A stretch of 64,000 nucleotides of DNA from Clostridium saccharoperbutylacetonicum N1-4(HMT) (GCF_000340885.1 NC_020291.1:4091001-4155000), one strand, 5' to 3'. Shown: positions 18,604 to 30,959, counted from the first letter of the stretch. A program made the numbers and translations. The notes: generated by a model from the sequence alone, not told the origin.

Positions 18604-19884
18604 TCATGGTTCCATAAAAAATCCAATTGTTCTTTGCCAGGATTTATACTGCCCGTCTGCATTACCTTCTATGGTTCCTCCTGAAGAAAACACTCCTCCC
18701 ATCATATTCATAGCTAGTGTATCACTTATTGGAATAATATATGGTACTGGCATTGGATGTCCCATTCCATCACATGTTAATAGCTCCACTTTATGCTTAT
18801 AGTTATTCTTTTTTAGATTATCTTGTATTATCAAACAACCATCATAGCTATTCCAAATATTATCTTCCTTTCCCGTGATCAAAAGGAGATCAGCTTCTGA
18901 ATTCTCTATTTTTATTCTTGCTTCCTCTTTATTTGTTGCTTTTTCAATACTTTTTTTATAGGAACTAGCAAATCCAAAGGTCACTCCATTTTCTATAGCC
19001 GTCTTTTGATCTTCCAAAAATATATTATTATCAATTTCTATAAATGGAATTGATTTATTCTTAAATGACCATGAGGAAACCATCTTTTCACAATTCATTC
19101 CATTTAGTGCTTGAAAGCAATATGCATGAGGTTCTACTGCAACCACTTTTTTTATTTGCTTGTATCTTGATGCAAGCAATAATGCTAATTCTCCACCTTT
19201 AGAGGTTCCATGTAGAAATATCTCTTTCGAACTTACAATTGTATTACTTTCAATCCATTTAAATATTTTTTCAAAATATTCCAATGGCACTTCTTCTAAT
19301 TTCTCTGGTAATCCTCCAGCTGCAAAATACGGAACCATAAGAACATTAATTCCTCTCGCTGCAAGTGGTGCTGCCATAAGTTTTATTGCACTCATATTTC
19401 CATCTGATCCACCTAGCATCAAGATTAATTTATTATTAGAATTTTCTTTATAAAATAATTCTCCATTAAACTCTTCTTCACATATATTCTTAACAATAAC
19501 ATCATCTGTTTTAAAAATCCTCTTTAATTCAAGTTCCTTTTTTTCATCAGAAGTTTCAAATATCATATGCATTATCATTGGTTTATCAATAGAGATATTT
19601 TCAGCAATATTTTTTCCTACAGTTCTTGTTTTTTTCAATGAATAAATCAATCCCATACTATCTTTAGCTTTATAAGTGCCTTCTATAGGTTCAATTAAAT
19701 CTAAATCCACTTCTCCTTTTTCATTGGATATAAATACACCATAAGAGGAATATTCCTCTCCTGAGCACCATGGCAATTCTGCCTTCAAAGTAATTTTCAC
19801 TTTACTATTAGGCATTAGCTCTAATACCTTTATGTCTATTTTTTCAGTTATAAGTGCTTCTATATTTGATATTTCTATTTTCAT
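18604..19884 (-). CDS. Acyl-CoA thioesterase / BAAT-family alpha-beta hydrolase
   Basis: The ATG at 19884 (426 residues, MKIEISNIEALI...) follows AGGAG by 8 nt; an upstream ATG has no site. The N-terminal beta-sandwich (residues 1-130) and the C-terminal alpha/beta hydrolase match the acyl-CoA thioesterase / bile-acid-CoA:amino-acid N-acyltransferase family. LILMLGGSDGNMSAIK opens the hydrolase part, the nucleophile elbow is HGTSKGGE (Ser near 229), and GMGHPMPVPYIIP holds the catalytic His. Its bacterial substrates are uncertain. It lies upstream of the MarR gene and carries MarR-type palindromes in its promoter. Confidence 0.85.
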   Translation of the reverse strand: MKIEISNIEALITEKIDIKVLELMPNSKVKITLKAELPWCSGEEYSSYGVFISNEKGEVDLDLIEPIEGTYKAKDSMGLIYSLKKTRTVGKNIAENISIDKPMIMHMIFETSDEKKELELKRIFKTDDVIVKNICEEEFNGELFYKENSNNKLILMLGGSDGNMSAIKLMAAPLAARGINVLMVPYFAAGGLPEKLEEVPLEYFEKIFKWIESNTIVSSKEIFLHGTSKGGELALLLASRYKQIKKVVAVEPHAYCFQALNGMNCEKMVSSWSFKNKSIPFIEIDNNIFLEDQKTAIENGVTFGFASSYKKSIEKATNKEEARIKIENSEADLLLITGKEDNIWNSYDGCLIIQDNLKKNNYKHKVELLTCDGMGHPMPVPYIIPISDTLAMNMMGGVFSSGGTIEGNADGQYKSWQRTIGFFMEP

Positions 19885-19963
19885 AATATATTCTCCTCGC
19901 AAAATTATTTTTTAAGTAAAAGACTTTATTTCACAGGATGACTTACCACGTTCGTAAGCTTTT

Positions 19964-20027
19964 GACAATATATTGACTATTTAATTATAATATCAAACTC
20001 TCATATAGTCAATATATTGACTATATG
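19964..20027. promoter_or_regulatory. MarR-type operators upstream of the BAAT-like gene
   Basis: A perfect 26-bp palindrome occupies 20002-20027 (core AGTCAATATATTGACT). A near-perfect second copy (GACAATATATTGAC) lies at 19964-19977, about 44 bp away centre to centre, roughly four helical turns. Both lie 80-145 nt before the start at 19884. The core is related to the CATTGTCTATA half-site at the MarR gene. Confidence 0.7.
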
Positions 20028-20068
20028 TATATTCCTTATTTTCTCACAAAAATCATTCTATAAAAAAA

Positions 20069-20095
20069 AGCACCAACTCTCTTAGTTGGCACTTT
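20069..20095. terminator. Bidirectional hairpin terminator
   Basis: CCAACT (20073-20078) pairs with AGTTGG (20084-20089) within AGCACCAACT...AGTTGGCACTTTT, with A- and T-rich flanks on both sides. It could end the HxlR transcript reading from the right. Confidence 0.6.
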
Positions 20096-20155
20096 TAGAA
20101 TTATATTAAACTGCTTTATTTTAAACTATAGATACAATGTTTTTTAAGGCAATTA

Positions 20156-20500
20156 TTATATTTCAGATTTACATGTAATTAAATTACTATAATTAATTGC
20201 CCATTCACACAAATCTGCTAAAACAGGTAGAAGGCTCAAACCGTAATCCGTAAGTGAATATTCCACCTTAGGAGGAACTTGATTATAAATAACTCTATTT
20301 ATTAACTTACTTTCTTCTAAAGCTCTAAGCTGTTGAGTTAGCATTTTTTGTGTAATATTAGGTAACCTTCTTTTTAGTTCATTAAAACGCATAGTTTTTT
20401 TCCCTAATTCCCAAATAATTATTGGTTTCCATTTACCTCCAATGATATCTAATGTTAATTCCATAGAACAATTATATTGAGTACCTTTAAATTCCATCAT
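20156..20500 (-). CDS. HxlR-family transcriptional regulator
   Basis: The 114-residue protein is one HxlR winged-helix domain: CSMELTLDIIGGKWKPIIIWELGKKTMRFNELKRRLPNITQKMLTQQLRALEESKLINRVIYNQVPPKVEYSLTDYG. It retains the N-terminal Cys (position 10) that in HypR-type members senses disulfide stress or electrophiles. It is divergent from the ferredoxin-nitroreductase gene, a very common pairing in Firmicutes, and most likely controls it. GGGGGAATATAA precedes the ATG. The intergenic bases 20540-20575 (AGTATAC ... GCGTACT) could hold its operator, but the dyad is poor. Confidence 0.93.
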   Translation of the reverse strand: MMEFKGTQYNCSMELTLDIIGGKWKPIIIWELGKKTMRFNELKRRLPNITQKMLTQQLRALEESKLINRVIYNQVPPKVEYSLTDYGLSLLPVLADLCEWAINYSNLITCKSEI

Positions 20501-20666
20501 TTATATTCCCCCGTATATGTTTAACCACTCCCTATAGTATACAAATGGTAACCACGTTCCTAAAAAGTGCGTACTTGTTAATATTGATATAATCATATAA
20601 ATTGTATTATATCACAAGATCTTGAATATGATAAAAATATTGTTAAATAATTAGGAGTGAAATTCA

Positions 20667-21479
20667 ATGAATTTAATTAATGTAAACCAATCTAAATGTA
20701 TTAAATGTGGACTTTGTACAAATGTATGCCCATCAAGTGTTTTATCAATGGACAAATCTGGACCTATAGTCATAAATGATAATAATTGCATAGCATGTGG
20801 ACAATGTGTTGCTGTATGTCCAAATGAGGCACTTGATAATATAAAATCACCAGTCTCAAAGCAAACTGCTATTGAGACCTTTCCAGTAATAAATTCAAAA
20901 ACTGCTGAATATTTTCTTAGATCAAGGCGTTCAATAAGAGGTTATAAAAACACCTCTGTACCTAAGGAAAAATTATTAGAATTAGTTAATATTGCACATT
21001 ATGCACCTACTGCAAGTAACAGTCAATGTATTTCTTATATTATCGTTGAAAATAAGAATATATTAGAAAAAGCTTCTAAAATTATAGTTGAATGGATGGA
21101 AGAACAATTAAAAACACCTTCTCCTCATTGGAGTTTCTCAAGGCATGTAAGAAATTATACAGTAGATGGAATAGACTCAATCTTAAGAAATGCCCCTCAT
21201 CTAATAATTGCAACAGCTCCAAAGAATTTTAAGAATGGGCGAGAAAACACTATTTCAGAACTCACCTATGCTGAACTCTATGCAACTACTATGGGACTAG
21301 GTTCTTGCTGGGCTGGCTTGTTTGAATTTTGTGCATTTTCTAGCTATCCTCCACTAATTTCTCTATTTAATATCCCTGAAGACAAAGTTATTACTGGCGC
21401 TATTATGGTTGGATATCCAAAATATAAATATAAACGACTTGTTAAAAGAAATTCTTTGGATGTTGAATTTATTGATTAA
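20667..21479 (+). CDS. Ferredoxin-fused nitroreductase
   Basis: The 270-residue protein starts with two [4Fe-4S] motifs, CIKCGLCTNVCPSS (residues 11-24) and CIACGQCVAVCPNEA (residues 42-56). A nitroreductase domain follows, with RSRRSIRGYKNTSVP near 87 and APTASNSQCISYIIVE near 112, and GLGSCWAGLFEF near 210. The fusion lets ferredoxin-type clusters pass electrons to the FMN. Family members reduce nitro compounds or quinones; the natural substrate is not known. A divergent HxlR gene suggests induction by electrophiles. The start follows AGGAGTGAAATTC. Confidence 0.94.
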   Translation: MNLINVNQSKCIKCGLCTNVCPSSVLSMDKSGPIVINDNNCIACGQCVAVCPNEALDNIKSPVSKQTAIETFPVINSKTAEYFLRSRRSIRGYKNTSVPKEKLLELVNIAHYAPTASNSQCISYIIVENKNILEKASKIIVEWMEEQLKTPSPHWSFSRHVRNYTVDGIDSILRNAPHLIIATAPKNFKNGRENTISELTYAELYATTMGLGSCWAGLFEFCAFSSYPPLISLFNIPEDKVITGAIMVGYPKYKYKRLVKRNSLDVEFID

Positions 21480-21500
21480 TAATCTCGTTATAAATGCATA

Positions 21501-21552
21501 AAAATATCCAGTAATAATCCTAATGGAAATAGGGCTATTACTGGATATTTTA
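21501..21552. terminator. Bidirectional terminator between nitroreductase and endonuclease V genes
   Basis: AAATATCCAGTAAT (from 21502) pairs with ATTACTGGATATTT (to about 21550) and is flanked by A- and T-runs. The genes on either side converge here. Confidence 0.85.
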
Positions 21553-21561
21553 AAAAGATAT

Positions 21562-22254
21562 TTATCTATATATACTTCTCATTTTATGTGTTGCAATATC
21601 TGCATATCTCGTAGGTATTGGTATATGGCTATCTTTCCTTACTAATTTATTTATAATGCTAGTTGTTGTTTCTAAATCTATGTAATTACCAATTGATATA
21701 AAAATTGGCTTTACATCCTTGCAGGTTCTTAATGCACGTCCATAAACTTCACCATCAATGACGATATCTGTAAATGCACCTTGTTCATTTTCTGGCATAA
21801 CAAAATCAACATCTTCAATCTTATAATAATTTTTTGCAACACCAATCGTTGGCTTATTTAAATAAAAAGACGCATGTGTTGCTATCCCCATATGTCTTGG
21901 ATGCAAATATCCATTTCCATCAAAAACGTATAAGTCAGGTTTAACACTTAATTTTTCATTGCATTTCATAACAAGTGGTAATTCTCTGAAGGCTAAATAA
22001 CCAGAAATATATGGGAAGTTAATTTCGCCTACACAATTAACTTCTTCTACTATCTCTCCTGTTGCATAATCCAGTATAACTATGCAGCAAACTGCTTTTT
22101 CTACAGCATCTTTCCAATATGCCAAATCTACTCCTGCAATATAATGAATATCCTCTAACTCAAAGGTATTATCTTTAACAATTTTAGTTTTTAAATTAGC
22201 TTGAATTTCTCTACATTTTTCTTCTGAAACAAATTTAAAATCAGTATTCTCCAT
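21562..22254 (-). CDS. nfi: Endonuclease V (deoxyinosine 3' endonuclease)
   Basis: The start at 22254 (230 residues) has GGGAG eight bases upstream and is preferred to an ATG five codons earlier. Endonuclease V motifs are present: YIAGVDLAYW with the first metal-binding Asp (near 42), INFPYISGYLAFRELP with the tyrosine wedge (PYIxG) and catalytic Glu (near 92), and DLYVFDGNGYLHPRHMGIATH with the Asp (near 113). It nicks DNA, or RNA, near deaminated adenine (inosine). It lies 43 nt after the IPP isomerase gene and may be cotranscribed with it, without an obvious functional link. Confidence 0.93.
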   Translation of the reverse strand: MENTDFKFVSEEKCREIQANLKTKIVKDNTFELEDIHYIAGVDLAYWKDAVEKAVCCIVILDYATGEIVEEVNCVGEINFPYISGYLAFRELPLVMKCNEKLSVKPDLYVFDGNGYLHPRHMGIATHASFYLNKPTIGVAKNYYKIEDVDFVMPENEQGAFTDIVIDGEVYGRALRTCKDVKPIFISIGNYIDLETTTSIINKLVRKDSHIPIPTRYADIATHKMRSIYR

Positions 22255-22296
22255 TTCTCCCACTCCCATTAATGCTCAAAACATTGTCCCTATCTA

Positions 22297-22818
22297 TTAA
22301 AGCACATCTTTTAACATATTTTCTGTTCTATTTATTAAACATTTAAACCAATAAGTATATAGTTCTGGTTTATTAAAAATATCATTTTTAATTTCACTAA
22401 TATCTGCCCATTTAAAAGCATCAACTTCATCCTCATTTGCAATTATTTCCCCATCGTATTTTCCAATAAATACATGGTCGAATTCATTTTCAAAAAGATC
22501 TTTTTCAAGTTCTACCTTATAAATAAAACTAAAAATTTCTTTAAGCTCACATGTAAAACCCATTTCCTCTTTAAGCCTTCTATAAATTGCCTCTTCTAAT
22601 TTCTCACCATATCTAGGATGACTACAGCACGTATTAGTCCATAGTCCAGGTGAATGATACTTTTTTATGTTTCTTTTTTGTAACAATAATTGCTTTTTAG
22701 AATTAAATACTAATATAGAAAATGCTCTATGTAATACGCCTTTATGGTGAGCCTCCATTTTTTCAATCTTACCAATTTCATTATCAAGTTCATCAACAGC
22801 TATTATATATTCCTTCAT
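22297..22818 (-). CDS. idi: Isopentenyl-diphosphate delta-isomerase, type I
   Basis: The 173-residue enzyme is a Nudix-fold IPP isomerase. HHKGVLHRAFSILVFNSKKQLLLQKRN is the N-terminal strand set. WTNTCCSHPRYGE holds the catalytic Cys and metal His (near 66-73), EAIYRRLKEEMGF is the Nudix-box region, and FENEFDHVFIGKYDGE the Glu-containing strand. It interconverts IPP and DMAPP for polyprenyl and quinone precursors. Most clostridia make isoprenoids through the MEP pathway, where this isomerase is dispensable. Confidence 0.94.
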   Translation of the reverse strand: MKEYIIAVDELDNEIGKIEKMEAHHKGVLHRAFSILVFNSKKQLLLQKRNIKKYHSPGLWTNTCCSHPRYGEKLEEAIYRRLKEEMGFTCELKEIFSFIYKVELEKDLFENEFDHVFIGKYDGEIIANEDEVDAFKWADISEIKNDIFNKPELYTYWFKCLINRTENMLKDVL

Positions 22819-22890
22819 TCTATTCTTCCCCTCAAATGATTTTATATCTTAAACTATGCAGTAACACTACAAAATATTTAAATATATTTT

Positions 22891-23871
22891 TTATCCAGTA
22901 ATTCCACTCAATTTAATTCCAAAATTCTCTTCATATTTAGGGCATCCAAATTTTTTTGCAAACCATTGTACTATAAAAGGACACAATATTGCTGACAAAA
23001 CAGCAGCACATGAGATTTGTATAGTAGCTAATTTTACATAAGGAGCAAAATCAGGAGCTATTTGTGCTATCATTGCAGGTACTGCAATTGTATTACCTGC
23101 TACAGATACAGTTGCTATTCCACCATACCCTGGTCTTTTAAGCAGAAATCTATCTACAATAAATGCTACTGGTCCAGTAACAAGCATCACAATAACAAAA
23201 AGGAAAATCCCACCAAAGCCTCCTTCTATAATTTTAGCTAAGTCAATATTTGCACCTAAGATAAAGCCCATTATTGGAAGCACTAATGCATTTCCACTCT
23301 TTGTAGCTCTTCTAATTTCATCGTCAAGGTTAGCTAAAGTTATCCCAATACATAATGGCAGTAAAATTGTTATATATTCTTGATAACTTACTCCTCCTCC
23401 AGAAACCCCAATAGTTAGCAAAGATAACATCGGACCTGAATTCAAGTTAAACATCGGTCTTGCAACAAGATCAGCATGATCACCATAGCTTTCCATTAAT
23501 CCCATATATAAGCTACCATTGTTATTTGTTAATGCACATAAAATTGCCAAACTGCATACACCAAAAATTCCTCCATAGCCGAAGAAATGAAATATACAAA
23601 TGTAAATACCAGCTCCTGCCAAATATTTAAATAACACATGACTTCCACCACGTTTTAAAGCCTCTGGTATATCACTCATTTTTATTTGTGTTCCTGTAAA
23701 TAATAAAGTCAAAAACATAGCTACTCTTAAGCCATCATCAGAAAGCAATGCTTGACTATAACTTCCTATTCTCAAAATCCAAGGACAAAATGTATTTAAT
23801 ATAGCAGAAACGAATAGAGGTACAATCATTGTTCCTGCTGGAATCTTTTTAATATGACTTAATAATTTCAC
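22891..23871 (-). CDS. kdgT: 2-keto-3-deoxygluconate permease (KdgT family)
   Basis: The 326-residue membrane protein has about ten helices. Family sequences include KKIPAGTMIVPLFVSAILNTFCPWILRIGSYSQAL, FTGTQIKMSDIPEALKRGGSHVLFKY, CALTNNNGSLYMGLMESYG and GNTIAVPAMIAQIAP, all typical of the KdgT proton symporter. It imports 2-keto-3-deoxygluconate from pectin or uronate breakdown. No kdgK, kdgA or kduI genes lie nearby, so it is an isolated transporter gene here, and the substrate is assigned by family only. Confidence 0.92.
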   Translation of the reverse strand: MKLLSHIKKIPAGTMIVPLFVSAILNTFCPWILRIGSYSQALLSDDGLRVAMFLTLLFTGTQIKMSDIPEALKRGGSHVLFKYLAGAGIYICIFHFFGYGGIFGVCSLAILCALTNNNGSLYMGLMESYGDHADLVARPMFNLNSGPMLSLLTIGVSGGGVSYQEYITILLPLCIGITLANLDDEIRRATKSGNALVLPIMGFILGANIDLAKIIEGGFGGIFLFVIVMLVTGPVAFIVDRFLLKRPGYGGIATVSVAGNTIAVPAMIAQIAPDFAPYVKLATIQISCAAVLSAILCPFIVQWFAKKFGCPKYEENFGIKLSGITG

Positions 23872-23977
23872 AATATCTCCTACCTTCTCACAAGTATACA
23901 GGGTTAGTATATCATACTAATAAATTTTAAGCTAATCTGAGAAGCTTTTTTAATACAACTATTTAATAAATAACCAA

Positions 23978-24028
23978 GAATAGAGTATAGATAAATTTTG
24001 CTCAAAAATCTATCTATACTCTATTCTT
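23978..24028 (-). terminator. Strong terminator after the phospho-beta-glucosidase gene
   Basis: AGAATAGAGTATAGATA (from about 23978) pairs with TATCTATACTCTATTCT (to 24027) in a 17-bp perfect stem around a 16-nt loop. It lies between the GH1 gene and the KDG permease gene on the same strand. Confidence 0.8.
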
Positions 24029-24047
24029 TCCACTTTTGTTTATTTAC

Positions 24048-25496
<1,449 letters not shown>

Positions 25497-25508
25497 TTAT
25501 TTACTGTA

Positions 25509-25606
25509 TAGATATCCAAAGCAAGAATTAGACATATATGGAACTTACCGAAATTAAACACATATATATTACATTTATAAGTTTGATTATTAATTTGGAT
25601 TATCTA
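25509..25606. mobile_element. MITE-like inverted-repeat element, copy E (internal deletion)
   Basis: TAGATATCC at 25509 and GGATTATCTA ending at 25606 keep the termini, with TA at 25507-25508 and 25607-25608. Only about 50 bp of each end remain (AGCAAGAATTAGAC on the left, ACATTTATAAGTTTGATTAT on the right), so roughly 210 bp of the centre, including the hairpin, are gone. It lies between the PTS and GH1 genes. Confidence 0.8.
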
Positions 25607-25658
25607 TACATGTTTTTCCAAGTATTGTTATATTTAAAAGCTCGATTAATAAAAGATA

Positions 25659-25699
25659 AAGGATGAAATAATTGTTATACATCAATATTTCTCATCCTT
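25659..25699 (-). terminator. Hairpin after the PTS gene
   Basis: AAGGATGA (25659-25666) pairs with TCATCCTT (25692-25699). On the minus strand it is followed by TATCTTTTA. It could end or lower transcription between the PTS gene and the downstream GH1 gene. Confidence 0.6.
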
Positions 25700-25735
25700 C
25701 ACCCCATATTTTCTATTACTATACCTTTTATAGTA

Positions 25736-27649
<1,914 letters not shown>

Positions 27650-27723
27650 TTACTTTTCTATCTTGATATCATTTACAAATTTATTATATTGTTTTATTAT
27701 TTATCTATCAATACTATATTTAA

Positions 27724-27748
27724 TATGATGATCATAGTTTATAACTAT
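27724..27748. promoter_or_regulatory. Palindromes in the PTS / LysR divergent promoter
   Basis: TATGAT-G-ATCATA (27724-27736) overlaps ATAGTT-TAT-AACTAT (27734-27748). Both are perfect short palindromes just upstream of the LysR ribosome site, and are candidates for the LysR binding site. Confidence 0.4.
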
Positions 27749-27766
27749 ATATAAGGAGATGCTATT

Positions 27767-28648
27767 ATGTTGGAGATAAGATTATTAAACTACTTCTTGG
27801 TTCTTGCTGAAGAACTTCATTATACTAAAGCTGCTGAACGCCTTAATATTTCTCAGCCTACCTTAAGCACCCAAATTAAAATTTTGGAAAACATGCTAAA
27901 TGTTAAGCTTTTTGATTATGTTCAAAAAAGAACAGTCTTAACAGAACCAGGAAAAATATTAAAAGCACATGCTTATAAGATTTTTTTCGATCTTGAGCAG
28001 GCTGAAAGTGATATAAAAAATTACACAGGAAAATTAAGAGAACAAATTCGTGTAGGTGCTTCTGGATCTCATCTACTATTAGTTCCCTGCTCAAGATTTA
28101 ATAATATTCATAGCAATGTTTTAATAACAATGGAAGAACATAGAGGTTCTACAATCGTTGAAAATGTTAAAAATGGCAAACTTGACTTAGGCTTAATCCA
28201 CTATTCTGCTGATGACTCTGCTATTCATTCTGAACTTTTAAACATTGAATCTTATCTTGCTGTTGTACCATTAAATTCAAGACTCATAGAATATTCTTCT
28301 GTTTCCTTAAAAGATTTAACACAAGAAAACATAGTTCTATTAACCCAAACTTCAAATTCAAGAATAAATATCGATAAAGCCTTTAGTATGATTAACCATA
28401 TTTGTAAACCTAGAATCCAAACAATAAACTTAGATTCTTGTATTAGACTAATAGAAAACACAGATAATATAACCATATTGCCTGATTCCTATATACGCTC
28501 TGTGAAACAAATTGGTTTTAAGGCAATTCCAATTTCTGATTATCCACCTAAGCAAACAGTTAACTTAATATACAGAAAGGATTTGTTTATAGATAATATT
28601 TTGAAATCATTTTTAGATATTATTAGAGAGTTTCATCAAAGTCATTAA
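27767..28648 (+). CDS. LysR-family regulator, divergent from the beta-glucoside PTS
   Basis: The 293 residues begin MLEIRLLNYFLVLAEELHYTKAAERLNISQPTLSTQIKILENMLNVKLF, a canonical LysR helix-turn-helix. A periplasmic-binding-protein-like effector domain follows (IRVGASGSHLLLVPCSRFNNIH; GKLDLGLIHYS). The divergent arrangement with bglP suggests that it controls beta-glucoside uptake, which would be unusual because BglG/LicT antiterminators or catabolite repression are the normal regulators. The effector cannot be read. The start follows AAGGAGATGCTATT. Confidence 0.93.
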   Translation: MLEIRLLNYFLVLAEELHYTKAAERLNISQPTLSTQIKILENMLNVKLFDYVQKRTVLTEPGKILKAHAYKIFFDLEQAESDIKNYTGKLREQIRVGASGSHLLLVPCSRFNNIHSNVLITMEEHRGSTIVENVKNGKLDLGLIHYSADDSAIHSELLNIESYLAVVPLNSRLIEYSSVSLKDLTQENIVLLTQTSNSRINIDKAFSMINHICKPRIQTINLDSCIRLIENTDNITILPDSYIRSVKQIGFKAIPISDYPPKQTVNLIYRKDLFIDNILKSFLDIIREFHQSH

Positions 28649-28693
28649 ATTTATTTAATAATTTAACTCTTACAGATAATTCCTATCCAAATA

Positions 28694-28723
28694 ATAAAAC
28701 AGGTGATGCATTCACCTGTTTTA
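28694..28723. terminator. Bidirectional terminator
   Basis: ATAAAACAGGTGA (28694-28706) pairs perfectly with TCACCTGTTTTAT (28711-28723), loop TGCA. The LysR gene and the gene at 28732 converge here. Confidence 0.85.
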
Positions 28724-28731
28724 TTTCTCAC

Positions 28732-29160
28732 TTATTTCAACCAATTCTGCTCTACTGGTTTCCATTTTATAGAATCTATGTACAAACCATTTTCCCCATA
28801 TTCCTCTGCTCCACTATTTAATAACTTTTCATACCATTTATGTGTAACAATATTAGTAATATAGAAACTATAATCAAATTCTTTATCAACTTCTAAAAAT
28901 GCAGATATAATTCTATCTCCTATTCCTTTAGGTTTAACTTTAAGAGGAATAATAATACAATTGAGTTCTACTTTCTTTTCTTCATGTAAAATTTTAAATC
29001 CAACTACTAATCTATCGTCTTCATATAGTTGTACTATTCTAATACTTTCATAAAATAACTCAACTGTAACATTAGGAATCATAGGTTCTAGTACCTGGAG
29101 TAAAGTATCAATAATTTTTTCTTCTCTTTTATCAAAATACCTTCTGTCATATTCAATCAT
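28732..29160 (-). CDS. Conserved hypothetical protein, possibly GNAT-like
   Basis: I do not recognise this 142-residue protein firmly. It has no signal peptide or membrane segment. The stretch VELNCIIIPLKVKPKGIGDRIISAFLEVDKEFDYSFYITNIVTHKWYEKLLNSGAEEYG resembles the second half of an acetyltransferase: a strand, a K-x-K-G-I-G turn at the position of the acetyl-CoA loop, a helix, a strand, and 'WYEKLLNSGAEEYG' like the usual FYxKxGF. The N-terminal half is not clearly GNAT. It is a lone gene ending at a bidirectional terminator. Confidence 0.6.
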   Translation of the reverse strand: MIEYDRRYFDKREEKIIDTLLQVLEPMIPNVTVELFYESIRIVQLYEDDRLVVGFKILHEEKKVELNCIIIPLKVKPKGIGDRIISAFLEVDKEFDYSFYITNIVTHKWYEKLLNSGAEEYGENGLYIDSIKWKPVEQNWLK

Positions 29161-29288
29161 ACATACCAGGCCCCTCTTTAATTTTAGGTTTATTATGAGT
29201 TATGCTAAAATATCCTTTGCTAAATATAAATATAAATTTAGCCTATTTGTATTCTTTCTGGTATTATCAACAATTTTTGGTATTATTT

Positions 29289-29486
29289 TTATTTCCTTTT
29301 TTTCTTCCATCTAATATGCTTTTTATTATATATATCATAAATATCTTCTTCTTTTTTTGTTCTAATAATACCAATTATAGTCGAAATTAATATGAGAATT
29401 CCTCCAATAAAAAATAATGTATCAAAACCATAAATTTTTATTATGGCTGCCCAAAGAATTATATATGCAATAAGTACCAAATACAT
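29289..29486 (-). CDS. Small two-helix membrane protein
   Basis: The 65-residue protein begins MYLVLIAYIILWAAIIKIYG, has a second helix TLFFIGGILILISTIIGII, and ends in a highly charged tail (RTKKEEDIYDIYNKKHIRWKKKRK). AGGAGGCGCTAAA precedes the ATG, which strongly supports translation. Charge distribution places the tail in the cytoplasm. The family is not recognised and nothing around it suggests a role. Confidence 0.75.
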   Translation of the reverse strand: MYLVLIAYIILWAAIIKIYGFDTLFFIGGILILISTIIGIIRTKKEEDIYDIYNKKHIRWKKKRK

Positions 29487-29675
29487 TTTAGCGCCTCCTA
29501 AAAGCTCTAGTTATAGAATCATTTATTGCAGTTATCAATGTTCAATGCTCAATTGTCAATGAAGGTTGATTTCCTTTGGAAATCTTTAAGCTTTGAATAA
29601 TTCTTTTGCAATATAATTGTCATCTGCACAGACCACCCCTAATTGTAACCTGTACACTGTAAACTGTTAACTACA

Positions 29676-30911
29676 CTAAATTTCTCCATCATACGCTGCT
29701 TTAGCTAAAGGAAACGGCTCAAGTGCTCTTTCTAAAATACCTTGAACATATCCAATAAGGACACCATAATTAACAATTGGTATATTATTATTAACTGCAT
29801 CATCAATTCTTGAAAGCATTGTTGCTCTATTTAACATGCAGCCTCCACAATGAATAACAAGCTTATATTTTTCAATATTCTCTGTAAAGGAAGTTCCTGA
29901 AGAATGTTCAAAATTTATTTGTTTTCCAGTCATTTGTCTAACCCATCTAGGGATTTTTACCGTTCCAATGTCATCACACTGTCTATGATGAGTACACCCT
30001 TCTGCAATTAACACATTATCTCCATCTTCTAAAGCTTCTATCGCTTTTGCACCTTTAACAAGTTCCAAAAGATTTCCTTTATATCTAGCCTGTAATATTG
30101 AAAAAGATGTTAACATTATGTCTTTTGGCGTATCTGCAGATGCCTTTAAAAATACTTGAGAATCAGTTATAACAAGCTTAGGTTTTTTCTTTAAATTTTC
30201 AAGAGTTTCTCTTAATTCATGCTCTTTAGTTACTACAGCTATAGCATCACTTTCTATAATATCTCTTATAGTCTGTTGCTGTGGAAGTATTAATCTTCCT
30301 TTTGGAGCAGCCTTATCTATTGGTGTAACTAAAACTATAATATCTCCAGGACTAATAAGGTCACCAACTAACTTAAATTTATCTTCATCATCTGGTATTA
30401 TACTTATTATCTTATCCTTAAGCTCATCAATGCCAGTTTTGTTTAAGGCTGAAACAGCTACAACTGGAGCTCCAATTTCTTTTTCTATTTTACTAAGTTC
30501 TTCAACTGTAATATTCTTCTGGTCAGCTTTATTTAAAATACAAACCATTGGTATTTTCTTTTCTGTCAATTTGTCTATTATGTCTAAATCCTTATCACTA
30601 ATTCCAATAGTAATATCTATAACTACTAATGCTACATTGGTTTTTGTTAATACTTCAAGGGTTTTCTTTTTTCTTGAATCTCCTAATTCACTATAGTCAT
30701 CAAGTCCTGCTGTATCAACAATCATACAAGGTCCTATAGGAAGAATTTCAATGGCTTTATAAACAGGATCTGTGGTTGTTCCTTTAACTTCAGAAACAAT
30801 TGAAATCTCTTGATTGGTTAAGGCATTTATAATACTAGATTTTCCTGCATTTGTCATTCCAAACAATGAAATATGCACTCTTTCTCCAGATGGTGTCGAA
30901 TTTAAACTCAT
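29676..30911 (-). CDS. hydF: [FeFe]-hydrogenase H-cluster maturation GTPase HydF
   Basis: The ATG at 30911 (411 residues, MSLNSTPSGERVHI...) follows AAAGGAGAG; a 15-codon extension has no ribosome site. The N-terminal GTPase domain has the P-loop GMTNAGKSS, switch GTTTDPV, DTAGLDD and NKAD. The C-terminal cluster-binding domain has CTHHRQCDD and HCGGCM, the CxHx(n)HCxxC iron-sulfur ligands of HydF. HydF is the scaffold on which HydE and HydG products are assembled into the 2Fe subcluster for HydA. Neither hydE nor hydG lies in the window; the divergent neighbour is an aspartase gene. Confidence 0.97.
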   Translation of the reverse strand: MSLNSTPSGERVHISLFGMTNAGKSSIINALTNQEISIVSEVKGTTTDPVYKAIEILPIGPCMIVDTAGLDDYSELGDSRKKKTLEVLTKTNVALVVIDITIGISDKDLDIIDKLTEKKIPMVCILNKADQKNITVEELSKIEKEIGAPVVAVSALNKTGIDELKDKIISIIPDDEDKFKLVGDLISPGDIIVLVTPIDKAAPKGRLILPQQQTIRDIIESDAIAVVTKEHELRETLENLKKKPKLVITDSQVFLKASADTPKDIMLTSFSILQARYKGNLLELVKGAKAIEALEDGDNVLIAEGCTHHRQCDDIGTVKIPRWVRQMTGKQINFEHSSGTSFTENIEKYKLVIHCGGCMLNRATMLSRIDDAVNNNIPIVNYGVLIGYVQGILERALEPFPLAKAAYDGEI

Positions 30912-30959
30912 AATATTACTCTCCTTTAAATTAGTTATCATTGGGCAATTAGGCAATTG

